Source of the DNA: Tachypleus tridentatus
Taxonomy: Eukaryota > Arthropoda > Merostomata > Xiphosura > Limulidae
Direction of reading: 5' to 3'
Length of the DNA stretch: 64,000 bases
Assembly (NCBI RefSeq): GCF_004210375.1
Contig: NC_134832.1
Location: 150,099,592-150,163,591, forward strand
This document shows, in pieces, positions 23,500 to 35,756 of the stretch. Both the position numbers and the translations under genes were made by a program. Each line of letters begins with the position of its first letter. Within the stretch, counting starts at the first letter, position 1. The notes beneath the pieces were generated by a model. That model did not search any database and was not told the DNA's origin. It saw only the letters and a program-made list of their open reading frames with translations.

Positions 23500-25190
23500 A
23501 TTGGCACACCGTTGTCTAAGAGACAAACCTTTGTTTCAGGTTCAGATATTGCCACACCGTTGTCTAAGAGACAAACCTTTGTTTCAGGTTCAGATATTGC
23601 CAAACCGTTGTCTAAGAGACAAACCTTGGTTTCAGGTTCAGATATTGCCAAAACGTTGTCTAAGAGACAAACCTTTGTTTCAGGTTCAGATATTGCCAAA
23701 CCGTTATCTAAGAGACAAACCTTTGTTTCGGTTCAGATATTGGCACACCGTTGTCTGAGAGACAAACCTTTGTTTCAGGTTCAGATATTTCCAAACCGTT
23801 GTCTAAGAGACAAACCTTTGTTTCGGTTCAGATATTGCCAAACCGTTATCTAAAAGACAAACCTTTGTTTCGGTTCAGATATTGGCACACCGTTGTCTGA
23901 GAGACAAACCTTTGTTTCAGGTTCAGATATTGCCAAACCGTTGTCTAAGAGACAAACTTTTGTTTCAGGTTCAGATATTGCCAAACCGTTGTCTGAGAGA
24001 CAAACCTTTGTTTCAGGTTCAGATATTGCCAAACCGTTGTCTAAGAGACAAACTTTTGTTTCAGGTTCAGATATTGCCAAACCGTTGTCTGAGAGACAAA
24101 CCTTTGTTTCAGGTTCAGATATTGCCAAACCGTTGTCTAAGAGGCAAACCTTTGTTTCATGTTCAGATATTGCCACACCGTTGTCTAAGAGATAACCTTT
24201 GTTTCAGGTTTAGATATTGCCAAACCGTTGTCTAAGAGACAAACCTTTGTTTCAGGTTCAGATATTTCCAAACCGTTGTCTAAGAGACAAACCTTTGTTT
24301 CGGTTCAGATATTGCCAAACCGTTATCTAAAAGACAAACCTTTGTTTCGGTTCAGATATTGGCACACCGTTGTCTGAGAGACAAACCTTTGTTTCAGGTT
24401 CAGATATTGCCAAACCGTTGTCTAAGAGACAAACTTTTGTTTCAGGTTCAGATATTGCCAAACCGTTGTCTGAGAGACAAACCTTTGTTTCAGGTTCAGA
24501 TATTGCCAAACCGTTGTCTAAGAGACAAACTTTTGTTTCAGGTTCAGATATTGCCAAACCGTTGTCTGAGAGACAAACCTTTGTTTCAGGTTCAGATATT
24601 GCCAAACCGTTGTCTAAGAGGCAAACCTTTGTTTCATGTTCAGATATTGCCAAACCGTTGTTTAAGAGACAAACCTTTGTTTCAGGTTCAGATATTGCCA
24701 CACCGTTGTCTAAGAGATAACCTTTGTTTCAGTTTTAGATATTGCCAAACCGTTGTCTAAGAGACAAATCTTTGTTTCAGGTTCAGATATTGCCAAACCG
24801 TTATCTAAGAGACAAACCTTTGTTTCGGTTCAGATATTGGCACACCGTTGTCTAAGAGACAAATCTTTGTTTCGGTTCAGATATTGGCACACCGTTGTTT
24901 AAGAGACAAACCTTGGTTTCAGGTTGAGATATTGCCAAACCGTTGTCTAAGAGACAAACCTTTGTTTCAGGTTCAGATATTGCCAAACCGTTATCTAAGA
25001 GACAAACCTTTGTTTCGGTTCAGATATTGGCACACCGTTGTCTGAGAGGCAAACCTTTGTTTCAGGTTCAGATATTGCCACACCGTTGTCTAAGAGACAA
25101 ACCTTTGTTTCAGGTTCAGATATTGCCAAACCGTTGTCTAAGAGAGAATCCTTTGTTTCAGATTCAGATATTGCCAAACAGTTGTCTAGC
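23500..25190. repeat. 48-bp minisatellite, about 35 copies
   Basis: Units contain TTGTCTAAGAGACAAACCTT and CAGGTTCAGATATTGCCAAA. Because 48 is a multiple of three the array is open in several frames on both strands for up to about 130 codons, with 16-residue repeats; no signal, splice or start context supports translation. A shorter TTTCGGTTCAGATATTGGC variant breaks the frames. A block of about ten units is duplicated (23880-24356 against 24357-24835). Confidence 0.95.
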
Positions 25191-25199
25191 CGACGAAAA

Positions 25200-25948
25200 C
25201 GAACTCCTTTCATCCAAATTTTCATTTTAAAAAGAGCGCAGAACTAGAGTACAAAGAATTTTGTATTTTGAAATGTATAACCTACTTCCCGAAGTTGAAG
25301 AAAGTAAACTTGAGCTGTTAATGTGAGTTTCAAAGCGTTTATTGATTTAAATACTTAAAATATAAATTTTCAAGTTGTTGTTTGAAGAGAATATAGTTGA
25401 GAACTATTAATGCACCATTATTTACTACTCTATGAACCAGAACCAAAGACATTTAAAGCACGTTTACTTCAATTCTGATACAAATAAAAATTCTATTTTA
25501 TTATATTTCGTAATAACAATAGAATGAAAACGTTAAACAGTTTATTCCTCAAGTAAAATACGAAATAAACCTCTAATAGGCTTGTTCCCTTGGCAACTAA
25601 AGAACAAACACAATTATAGAGAATATGATATAGCTGACTTCTTTGTGATATTCAAGCGAATTTTCTCTTGTATCCACCAGTGGATAACGTAAAGCAATCT
25701 AAAAAAAATAAACCGAATAACATAGAACGAAAGAAATACATGAACTTAACACGATCGATTAGAACTTGTTATTGACAAGTAATGACGCCATAGTTATATA
25801 GTAATACCAGACGATCGTGAAGTTAATTATAATAGTTAAAAGGAGTAAAAATCTAGTTTCATTATTATGAAATATCTCATAAAAATATGTACGCAGGTGA
25901 ATATATGCGCCCAAAGTAGTTTAGAATATCACAAAGAGAGAACATTTG
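25200..25948. other. Stretch without recognised gene
   Basis: AT-rich, no supported feature. Confidence 0.35.
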
Positions 25949-25949
25949 T

Positions 25950-26213
25950 TTCGTTTTTTTTAAATTTTGCACAAAACTACACAAGAGCTATTTGTGCTAA
26001 CCATCAGCAGTGCAAGACGAGACGGAAGGCAGCTAGTTGTTGCCATCCACCGCCAACTCTTGAGCTACTCTTTTTCCCCACAAATAGTGTGATATACCGT
26101 CACATTGTAATGCTTCCATAGCTGAAAGAGTGAACATGTTTGGTGTTGCAGATTCCGAACCCGCGACCCTCAGATTATGAGTCGAGCACCCTAACAACTT
26201 GGCCATGGCAGGC
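25950..26213 (-). mobile_element. SINE family A copy
   Basis: Reverse-strand copy: tail AAATTTTGCACAAAACTAC at left, GCAGCTAGTTGTTGCCATCC in the body, and head ...CAACTTGGCCATGGCAGGC at right. Diverged by point changes from the 11300 copy. Confidence 0.85.
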
Positions 26214-26689
26214 TCACAAAGAAAGAAGACATCAAAGCTGTATATGAACATACACCCAGAATTTAAGGATACCAAAACACTATAATTAAAAATGATAAAA
26301 CTAGTAAAATAAATTTAGTTACTTCGTATCCATGAAACCCTAGAATTAGATACAATTTATCTTAATGCTGGCTTGAAATTTAATCATCTTTTTTCAGAAG
26401 AACTTTAAGTTTCCTTTTCGGTTTATAGTATGTTATCAACAAAACAAAGGCGTTACGCTGCGGCAGCAAGAAACAGAAAACTTGAATATTTCCACCAGTA
26501 ACCAACGCCATCTCGTGTTGAGATGAGTAGCTTTATGCTCAGTTAAATTAGTATCAATTTTCAATCAGTGCAAGGCTACAAAGGTTATAACTAAAGTGTG
26601 ATTAAGTCATAAATACACTTATTCAAAGGTACTATTCTTGTGTTCTTATTTATAAATATTACAACACATTCTTTTAAAGTTTCTTGTTC

Positions 26690-27010
26690 TACCGTCCATT
26701 GTTCTACAGTCCATTGTTCGACAGATAATTATTATATAGTCCCTTGTTATACAGTCCATTGTTCGACGGATAATTATTATATAGTCCCTTGTTATACAGT
26801 CCATTGTTCTACAGATAATTATTATATAGTCCTTTGTTATACAGTCCATTGTTCGACAGATAATTATTATATAGTCCCTTGTTATACAGCCCATTATTCT
26901 ACAGTCCATTGTTCGACAGATAATTATTACATAGTCCCTTGTTATACAGTCCATTGTTCTACAGCCCATTATTCTACAGTCCATTGTTCGACAGATGATT
27001 ATTATATACT
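26690..27010. repeat. 45-bp tandem repeat
   Basis: Units join CAGTCCATTGTTCGACAGAT with AATTATTATATAGTCCCTTG. A 45-bp unit keeps long frames open on both strands; these are not considered genes. Confidence 0.88.
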
Positions 27011-27540
27011 CCCTTGTTAAACAGTCCATTGCTCTACGGCTCATTTTCCTACAGTCTATTGTTCTACGGTTAGTTGTTCTAAAGCCCATTGTTCTACAGT
27101 ATATTGGTCTATAGTCTATTGTTCTATAGTCTATTGCTCTACAGTACATTGTTCTTCAGTATATTGGTCTATAGTCTATTGTTCTACAGTACATTGTTCT
27201 ACAGTATATTGGTCTATAGTCTGTCTATTGTTCTACAGTATATTGGTCTATAGTCTATTGTTCTACAGCCCATTGTTCTACAGTATATTGGTCTATAGCT
27301 TATTGTTCTGCAGCCCATTGTTCTACAGTATGTTGGTCTATAGTCTATTGTTCTACAGTACATTGTTCTACAGTATATTGGTTTATAGTCTATTGCTCTA
27401 CAGTACATTGTTCTTCAGTATATTGGTCTATAGTCTATTGTTCTACAGCCCATTGTTCTACAGTATATTGGTCTATAGTCTATTGTTCTACAGTATATTG
27501 GTCTATAGTCTATTGTTCTACAGTACATTGTACTGTCAGT
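27011..27540. repeat. About 30-bp tandem repeat
   Basis: Units of CAGTATATTGGTCTATAGTC plus TATTGTTCTA with CAGCCCATTGTTCTA variants; probably derived from the adjacent 45-bp array by unit replacement, since both share CATTGTTCTACAG. Confidence 0.88.
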
Positions 27541-27624
27541 TAGATACTTTCACTCTTAATGGTATCGTTTGTTTTAATTATCATCATATCTCACAAGATT
27601 CGATTTGTATGTTGTTTTTAGGAA

Positions 27625-27705
27625 TGCTACGTTGGGCTATCTATTGTGTTCACGTAGGAATCGAACTCGGATTTTAGCGCTGTACTTCCGGGGAACCACG
27701 AGGTT
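27625..27705 (-). mobile_element. SINE family B fragment
   Basis: GGGCTATCTATTGTGTTCAC, GGAATCGAACTCGGATTTTA and GCGCTGTACTTCCGG are reverse-strand family B head sequences. Confidence 0.6.
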
Positions 27706-27904
27706 CAATGAGCTTATGAAACTTAGATTAGTCTCAAATCACTATATTGAGCTAACAGTGTAAAATAATCGTGATAATAAGAATATATTAATTAAATAAT
27801 TAATCATGATAATAAACAGATATAATGATTCTAAACACTAACGTTTGTTAAAATAATGTTAAGTTAATAAAACACATTATGTCTTACTTATGGGATTCAT
27901 AAAT

Positions 27905-28193
27905 ATTGAAGAGTGGTTTGACATAGTGATTAGCCTCCGGACTTTGTATCAGATGGTCCAAAGTTGAGAGTGGTTTGACATAGTGATTAGCCTCCGGACT
28001 TTGTATCAGATGGTCCAAAGTTGAGAGTGGTTTGACATAGTGATTAGCCTCCGGACTTTGTGTCAGATGGTCCAAAGTTGAGAGTGGTTTGACATAGTGA
28101 TTAGCTTCCGGACTTTGTATCAGGTGGTCCAAAGTTGAGAGTGGTTTGACATAGTGATTAGCCTCCGGACTTTGTATCAGATGGTCCAAAGTT
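27905..28193. repeat. 57-bp tandem repeat, five copies
   Basis: Units contain GAGTGGTTTGACATAGTGAT and TAGCCTCCGGACTTTGTATC. Copies are nearly identical. The 57-bp period gives a 19-residue repeat open on the minus strand, judged fortuitous. Confidence 0.95.
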
Positions 28194-28459
28194 GAAGCCT
28201 GAATAAGTTTAATTGTGAGATCGTTAGAGCTATCGTAGTAAATCCCCATAGTTCGGTTAAACGTTTACAGAAGTGAAGGATGTTGTGTTATTTATAAACA
28301 GTAATTTCAAGTTCGGGATATCTACATTTGAGAACTGGGGTTTCTGACCCGGTCATTTAGACTAGGTTTCACATAAGGTCGGGTTAAAGTAGGTTCTAGT
28401 TTCTTACAGAACAATATCTTTTCATTTAATATGTAAATTATGCATGTACTTACCACTGT

Positions 28460-28560
28460 AATTAATTTTTAACGCCCTCTAATTAAATCTATAGCCCCTC
28501 TGATTAACTTTACAACGCCCTGTAATTAAGTATATAGCCCCCTCATTAATTTGTAATCCG
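28460..28560. repeat. Short degenerate repeat
   Basis: About four units of roughly 27 bp sharing GCCCTCTAATTAA / GCCCCTCTGATTAA words. Confidence 0.5.
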
Positions 28561-28854
28561 GTATAAGAAGGTAATGGATGAAGTCTAAAAGTAGAACTAA
28601 GTATTATACGAGCGCTTGCATGTACTTCACCTATATGAATTCCTACATCACCTATATGAATTCCTAAGACCTGGTCTCTTGACTGGTTCATCATCAGGGG
28701 CTCAAATTAACAGAGCAGTATTTGGAGTAAAGAACATTAATATAGGGTATACTAGTCTTGTTTGATCCTTACTGTACAATTAGGTAACATTTTCTTATAT
28801 TTCAAATATTAGTTGTTGTTTTTTAAAGTAATGACCCAAGTTCATCTGCCACCT

Positions 28855-29183
28855 CAATGACGAGTACAGTACGGGTAACCACCTACTGTTTTCTCTATCA
28901 TTGTTTTGTCTGGCTATAGTATAGACAAGTATTACCAATGACGAGTACAGTACGGGTAACCACCTACTGTTTTCTCTATCATTGTTTTGTCTGGCTATAG
29001 TATAGACAAGTATTACCAATGACGAGTACAGTACGGGTAACCACCTACTGTTTTCTCTATCATTGTTTTGTCTGGCTATAGTATAGACAAGTATTACCAA
29101 TGACGAGTACAGTACGGGTAACCACCTACTGTTTTCTCTATCATTGTTTTGTCTGGCTATAGTATAGACAAGTATTACCAATG
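28855..29183. repeat. 81-bp tandem repeat, four identical copies
   Basis: Units start at 28855, 28936, 29017 and 29098 with CAATGACGAGTACAGTACGG and contain TATCATTGTTTTGTCTGGC. I see no difference between copies, so amplification is recent or actively homogenised. The minus-strand open frame through it follows from the multiple-of-three unit. Confidence 0.95.
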
Positions 29184-29379
29184 GCAACTTTCATAGCATG
29201 ACCATTATTAAGGTTCATTGTTTAGCTGAACAACATTATTAAATAAAGTTCGTGAGATGTTTAAACATCACTTTTATAGAGGTTCAAAAAGTATATAAAT
29301 TACACTTTTGTTAAGGCTAATCAGATATATAAACAATGTCTTTCTTAAGGTTCAAGTATGTAAACAACTTCTTTATTAA

Positions 29380-29515
29380 GGCTAATCAGATACGTAAACA
29401 ACACCTTTATTAAGGTTCATGAAGTATATAAACAACACCTTTATTAAGGTTCATGAAGTATATAAACAATACCTTTATTAAGGTTCATGAAGTATATAAC
29501 TAACACCTTTCCATC
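29380..29515. repeat. Tandem repeat, about 35-bp unit
   Basis: Three to four units of AAGGTTCATGAAGTATATAA and ACACCTTTATT; looser relatives extend left to about 29270. Confidence 0.75.
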
Positions 29516-29769
29516 TCATAGTTAAATGCAAAGTTTCACCTTTCTACCTCTTAGATGTCGTTTAAATGTAAGAAGAAAACATCCTCACATTTTACGAACG
29601 CTGTCAAATTTGTAGAGATTACAAAATGAGCCACAAAAATCTCAGAGGAGTGAGATAGGCTTAGATGTACCTAACCTATTTACCAACGTACCAATCCTTG
29701 AAATAATACATATTCTCCACCAACAGCTATAAGGCTTGATAAAATAATTGATATTAAATGTGACTGGTT

Positions 29770-30165
29770 GACTATTATATCTTGTTTAAAGGTTTGTTGA
29801 AATATTTGATGATATCTTTGTTTGGTTGACTTTTATTTTTTGTTTGAAGGTTTGTAAAAGTGGTTGATGATATCTTTGCTTGGTTGACTTTTACCTCTTG
29901 TTTGAGATCTATTAAAGTAGTTGATGATGTCTTTGCTTTGTCGACTTTTATCTCTTCTTTGATGTTTGTTAATGTAGTTGATGATATTTTTGGTTGGTTG
30001 ACTTTTACCTCTTGTTTGAGATTTATTAAAGTAGTTGATGATGTCTTTGGTTGGCTGACTTTTATATTTAATTTGAAGGTTTGTTAAAGCAGTTGATGAT
30101 GTATTTGGTTGGCTCGATTTTATATCTTGTTTGAAGGTTTGTTAAAGTAGTTGATTATATCTTTG
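29770..30165. repeat. 58-bp degenerate tandem repeat, about seven copies
   Basis: Units share TTGTTAAAGTAGTTGATGAT and GGTTGACTTTTATATCTTG. Unrelated in sequence to the 58-bp array at 6985. Confidence 0.85.
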
Positions 30166-30729
30166 ATTGGTGGTACGTCTATATATTGTGTTTCATCAGG
30201 TACTTTATAAAAATATTTTAAACCAGTAATCAACAGGCGGGACAACATGAAACATAAGACGTTTTATTTCAAGTCGATATAAAATATTATAAATAATGCA
30301 CGTTTAACGCGTTTTATGAGTTGTTTTCTAATAATTTTTCGAAAAACAAATCAATAAAGTGAAACATTATCTATAATAAAAAGAGCTGTCTGTCTGTGAG
30401 TTTTACTGCCATTGTCTCAAAAGGAAAGCATCCAGAGATCTGAATCTTTGTACGCATAGTAAGGGAATCATAAGGGTGTGGACCTGAGTACTATTTTTTA
30501 GATTTGGCTCGAAATAATTCTGAACAATTTTTTTGTCCTATAGTTTTGTCTTGTAGCCATTAAGCCCCAGAATTCTGTTTTCTGAATGTCTATAGACAAG
30601 TAACACTTTTTTGTTTAATTCCCACTTACTTAATGAACGATATGTGAAGATTACCTGCCAAATACTGCTGAAAAAACCCATCTAACAATCTATCAATATT
30701 GGAACAAATGGACTACCCAGAATTTGATG

Positions 30730-30830
30730 TCAAATGTCATTTAGGCTAAAATCATGACTGGTCATGCTGAAGGAAAGGATGTCTTTATTCCAATCATCTC
30801 ATGTGATTTACTATTTCAATTCAATGTTTC
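30730..30830 (+). pseudogene. Helitron-type helicase fragment
   Basis: A short frame reads SNVI-stop-AKIMTGHAEGKDVFIP then DLLFQF, matching the C-terminal Pif1-like helicase pattern in Helitrons (N-x-I-x-A-K-I-x-T-G ... V-F-I-P-R). The expected following block with QFP and TINKSQGQ is absent, and a TAG replaces one residue, so this is a relic. No Helitron termini were identified. The flanking 30380-30640 contains TGTCTGTCTGTGAG and may belong to the same element. Confidence 0.55.
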
Positions 30831-31292
30831 GAAAATTAGTTATCAAATTCTTAGGTGGTTCTAATATCTGAAGTATCTGCCATATAATACTAATAATAAT
30901 TTGATTAATAATTAATATTTTTTCTTTTAAATATAAAAAGTTTTAAAAAGTTTCCACACTGTGATAAGTTTACCACATTTCTTTTTCCACACCAAAGAAT
31001 TTCCTGAAAACATTCCAAATACTTTTATTCCTTGATTCGACCATGTTTGTCCTAGTTAATTTTCTGTTCATGTTTTCCAAGCACCAAACCATGAACCAAA
31101 GGATTTTTCTTTGTTAAATTTTGATTCCGAATAAGCTTCAAATTCCTTTATCGTATTTTGAATAACACGAAATTTTGACTCCTGTCTAATATAAATATTT
31201 ATATCGTCAACATAAGATGATAGAATAAGTGTTTGATGATAACTATAACTTGGTGTTTGATCTTAAGGAGCAACGTTTGTCCCTCAAGTTCT

Positions 31293-31497
31293 GGTCCGGC
31301 ATGACTGGTGGTTAAGGCACTCGACTAGTTATCTGAAGGTCACGGGTTCGAATACGTGTCACATGATTGCACTTTCGGCTGTGGAGGCTTTATAATGTTA
31401 CAATCTATTCCATTATTCGTCGGTAAAAGAGTAGCCGAAGAGTTGGCAGTGGGTGGTGATGGCCCTCCTTCTGGTCTATAGGCTGCTAAACCAGTAC
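31293..31497 (+). mobile_element. SINE family A copy, 3' truncated
   Basis: Head GGTCCGGCATGACTGGTGGT, B-box-like GGGTTCGAATACG, body GGTAAAAGAGTAGCCGAAGA and GTGGGTGGTGATGGC. It stops near GCTGCTAAACCAG without a tail. Confidence 0.8.
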
Positions 31498-31499
31498 GT

Positions 31500-32280
31500 C
31501 ATATCTGTACTGTTGTGTAGTATAGGAATGAAATATGTTATAATCCCAATTATTCCTTAATAAAGAATGCTCTTCTACATGAACATTGGTTTCTTTGAAT
31601 ACAGTAATTCTCTATTATTACGCATAATATAATTCAATTATTTATATCTGTAGAACAACCATTAACATTTTATATAGCAATAACTTCCATAATTATAAGA
31701 ATAGGGGGAAAAAGGAAAATTTAACACTCGTAATACGTACCTTTCAGAAAAAAACCTTTAGATAAATGATGTAATATTTTCCTTCTATTTACACCATTCC
31801 GATCTTTTATATTTACAATAAGTTCTCTCGATTTCTCTTTCATACTGTCTGTATATTTAAAATAAATTATCTCGGTTTCTCCATATCATACTGTCTGTAT
31901 ATTTCAAAACCACTTCTATTTTCTAAACAATTCCTTAATTTTCTTATCAAAATTTAAAAAAAAAATCCATTTTGATGATGGTTCTTGAAAAATCTCATCG
32001 TCATTCTGTGTGTTTTAAACCATCAAGATTCTCTGTAATCATTTTAAATTGATTGAGCGTCTTGGTGATATAGTGGTACGTTATACTGCTAGAAACATTG
32101 TTTCAATACACGTGGTGGGCAGAGCATCAGTACTCTAGAAAAGAGTTTTATATAAAGTTATTGGTGCAAAATACATGAAAAGTAACACGCTCCGTGTCTT
32201 CAAATAACTAACTATATATTGTTATATAGTTCCATCAAACAAAATGAAGTCACCGATTACGTTAGACAAAACGTGGGCCG
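31500..32280. other. Stretch without recognised gene; family B scrap
   Basis: No exon supported. At 32063-32125 GATATAGTGGTACG and CGTGGTGGGCAGAGCAT resemble a decayed family B head. Confidence 0.4.
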
Positions 32281-32294
32281 AACAAAATGGTGAA

Positions 32295-32568
32295 GCTGGT
32301 CATGGTCAGGTGGTTAAGCTACTCGACTCGTAATATGAGGGCTGCGGGTTCGAGTCCCCGTCGCACCAAACATGTTTGCTCTTTCAGCTGTGGGGGTCGT
32401 TACAATGTGACGGTCAATCCCACTATTCGGTAAAAGAGTAGTCCAAGAGTTGGGGCTGGGTGTTAATGACTAGTTAGCTGCCTTCTCTCTTGTCGTACAC
32501 TGCTAAATTAAGGACGGCTAGCGCAGATAGCTCTCGTGTAGCTTTGTGTGAAATTCAATAAACAAACA
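32295..32568 (+). mobile_element. SINE family A copy with perfect target duplication
   Basis: Full-length head-to-tail copy (CTCGACTCGTAATATGAGGG, GGGTTCGAGTCCCCGTCGC, tail GAAATTCAATAAACAAACA) bounded by a perfect 14-bp duplication AACAAAATGGTGAA at 32281-32294 and 32569-32582. This fixes the ends of the family. Confidence 0.93.
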
Positions 32569-32583
32569 AACAAAATGGTGAAT

Positions 32584-34888
32584 TACGGCTATTTAAACAT
32601 ATTAGATTCAAGAATATTGAGTGATAATAGTATTATAGATCAAAATATTGTGAAATTTCCTCTTTTTGAATATATATTTGTGTGTGTGTTTGTAATGGGC
32701 AGATATACATACACTGGTGGCCAAAATCTTAAGGCCAATGAACATAAAGAAAAAAATATACATTTTACGTTGTTAGACTTGACCACTTATTTGAGTAGAG
32801 CTTCGAAAGATGAAAATAAGAAAAGGGAAAATAAAAATAAAAAACTTTTTTAGCATTTAATAGGGAAAATGTGAACACTATGAAATTAGCCTAAATACTA
32901 GCTGGTCAAGAGTTTAAGACCATACTGAAACGAAGCGTTAATCGGTAAACACGTAACGAAATTTAGTCATGTTGATCATGTGATTAATACTTTTAACACA
33001 ACAACTTCAATAGTTTAATAAAAGTATTCAACATTAATTTAACACTTAACAACTATTACTTCATAGATTGTTGATTATAGTTAAAGGAAATTTCTGTATT
33101 AACATATTATCCATTTTAAACGTGTAGTAATGATTGTTTATAGATCTTAGAGATAAGAGTGATAAATCAGTCGTGCAAATAATGTAATAGATGAATAAAC
33201 TGGTCGTTTGGTGTCAAACTAGCAAAAACTGGTTTGGTTCTTTTACCAAAAATTAATTTATCAAAGTTGCTCCAGCTTCGACTCCGTTTTACCAACAGCA
33301 TCAACAAGGTGAAGGAACAATCATTCAAGGTTGTTGTCTCAACCTACAATGTCTATGCTTTCCTCATTGTATATCGTGAGACACTGGAAGGATAAAATGC
33401 TTGGGAAAAGCTGTGTTAGAAATCTGTGATATAACATGCCATGTGAGATTCTCAGATGAATATAAATAATTATTAAGTTATAGCACAGATATTTTTATTT
33501 TACAACAAAACTGATAACTTCTGTAGGTTTCTGGGAAAACAAAATATTTTTGGACGGATTGTTGGCTGTATTTCATATCTAAAATAGGTTTAAAACACAC
33601 ATATACATACACAAAGTTGACGAGTGAAATACCAACTAATAACCCGAGTGAAGCCAATCACTTTTAACTAGTGTTACATAGTATCAACAGCGTTCTTTTA
33701 AGGCCTTCAATACATAACGTGACGTATGTATCATCATCAGGCTTAGGCTAACGTTTTAATTGACTAATTTAATCTTATTTGAAGATTTTACAAATAAATA
33801 AAACGAGTTAAAGCTCCACAGAATCATACTAGTTGTTTTATGTGCTCAACACCTTTCTTAGGAACATTCGACTTCTGTAGCGTGAATTATTTAACTCAAA
33901 GCTTGTTAGAAGTTTGTTCTAAACGAACGAAGCGAAGTCAACGATTGCACAGTGTATGTTACTGCTGTATCAAAAGCAAAAACTAGGATAGGACAAATGT
34001 ACGTAAAATAAAATTAAAGTCGCAGTTTTATGGTTAAAGTACAGCCAATATAAAATAAATGATGTCTTATAAACTCGATTTAAAAAAAAAAATCAAACCT
34101 TTCCAGTAGAGAGATGATCGTGATACATTTTAAAGTCATTTATGTGAATAAACTTTCTTTTATCAGAAGTTCCAGGTCTGGTCTGACACTACTTACTGTT
34201 TAGAACTGTGACACCACAATCCTGATGTTCAGTTTTCTGTCTGTAGCTCCGGATTGCTGGAGTTGGAGGAGCTGGATTACGTTATGTTATGAAAAGACAT
34301 TTCCACGAACCGAAAGAGGGCACTTACTTTTGAGGATATTTGTGGCCTCACAAGCGTTTTTGTAAGAAAGACTGTCTTTCCCTATTTTTGCATTTGTGGG
34401 TGATTTAAAAATATTGACAGAGCCTCAAAGATGGTTTGAATATCAGAGCTATCTTATTTCACGGACAACACTTTCTTACTAGTGATTAAATTGTTTATAT
34501 AAGGACCTAATGTCCTGGTCTAAATAAGACATATGACGTGTTTGACGGCTGTGGGTGATTTGTTGAATGTTACTTTTTTTTACGAATATTTTGTTTCACT
34601 TCTCAATTAAAAATTTACGGTATCCGTTATATATTGGCAGGATGTTTATACATGATTTATCAGTGAAAGTTAGAACAGTAAGAGGAAATACTCGACGATT
34701 TCTTTTCCAGGCTCACTGAGAAAAAAAACACAAAATCGACATTTTTAACGTGAGATAAGGTAATTTTCTATCATAGGTTACAGCCGACTAGTTTGAGTGA
34801 AACACATCATATTAGAAACAAGACAAAGTTTTAATGTTCTGAACTTGTTTATACATGCTATGTCCTTACGATGAAATATTAGAAGTAT
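32584..34888. other. Stretch without supported gene
   Basis: Exon-like scraps occur (for example GTAG|CTCCGGATTGCTGG near 34245 on the plus strand) but none has compatible neighbours, so no gene is called. Confidence 0.35.
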
Positions 34889-34889
34889 T

Positions 34890-35685
34890 AAATTAGTAAA
34901 GTAAGAGACATTGTGAGTAAAGTAAGAGACATTGTAAGTATAGTAAGAGACATTGTGAGTAAAGTAAGAGACATTGTGAAAAAAGCAAGAGACATTGTGA
35001 GTAAAGTAAGACATTGTGAGTATAGCAAGAGACATTGTGAGTAAAGTAAGAGACATTGTGAGTAAAGTAAGACATTGTGAGTATAGCAAGAGACATTATG
35101 AGTAAAGTAAGAGACATTGTGAGTAAAGTAAGAGACATTGTGAGTAAAGCAAGAGACATTGTGAGTATAGCAAGAGACATTGTGAGTATAGCAAGAGACA
35201 TTGTGAGAAAAGCAAGAGACATTGTGAGTATAGCAAGAGACATTGTGAGTATAGCAAGAGACATTGTGAGTAAAGTAAGACATTGTGAGTATAGTAAGAG
35301 ACATTGTGAGTAAAGTAAGAGACATTGTGAGTATAGCAAGAGACATTGTGAGTATAGCAAGAGACATTGTGAGTATAGCAAGAGACATTGTGAGTATAGC
35401 AAGAGACATTGTGAGTAAAGCAAGAGACATTGTGAGTAAAGTAAGACATTGTGAGTGATGTAAGAGACATTGTGAGTGATGTAAGAGACATTGTGAGTAT
35501 AGCAAGAGACATTGTGAGTATAGCAAGAGACATTGTGAGTAAAGCAAGAGACATTGTGAGTATAGCAAGAGACATTGTGAGTAAAGCAAGCGACATTGTG
35601 AGTAAAGTAAGAGACACTGTGAGTATAGCAAGAGATATTTTGTGTAAAGTAAGACATTGTGAGTAAAGCAAGAGACATTGTATAT
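34890..35685. repeat. 21-bp minisatellite, about 37 copies
   Basis: Units of GAGACATTGTGAGTAAAGTA and GAGTATAGCAAGA variants, with occasional 2-base deletions (GTAAGACATTGTG) that change frame. The 21-bp period keeps frames of up to 274 codons open on the minus strand, reading YTHNVSC-like and YSQCLLL-like repeats; none has credible gene context. Confidence 0.95.
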
Positions 35686-35756
35686 ATATTTATTTCATTA
35701 AATGATTTATTACTCAAAGTATCTATTGCATAAATTCTGCTGTTTCTTTCTTCTTC

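Noticed and set aside
23451-25247. Many overlapping 60-130-codon frames on both strands
   Set aside because: All arise from the 48-bp array; frame-changing variants occur within it.
26420-26500. Plus-strand frame MLSTKQRRYAAAARNRK after TCGGTTTATAG
   Set aside because: Short, ends at a stop, no supporting neighbour.
26640-27677. Long frames with CSTVHCST- and YCRTMDCR-like repeats
   Set aside because: Artefacts of 45-bp and 30-bp tandem units.
27884-29187. 121- and 130-codon minus-strand frames
   Set aside because: Follow from the 57-bp and 81-bp tandem units; no gene context.
34245-34325. Plus-strand exon-like LRIAGVGGAGLRYVMKRH after CTGTCTGTAG
   Set aside because: Good acceptor but an in-frame stop soon after and no donor or partner exon.
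34333-34372. Minus-strand exon-like segment ending AAAA|GTAAGT
   Set aside because: Good donor but weak acceptor and only about 13 codons; cannot be linked to the orphan exons.
34778-35717. Minus-strand open frames of up to 274 codons with YTHNVSC/YSQCLLL repeats
   Set aside because: They are produced by a 21-bp tandem repeat whose unit is a multiple of three; several overlapping frames are open at once and no start, signal or splice context exists.
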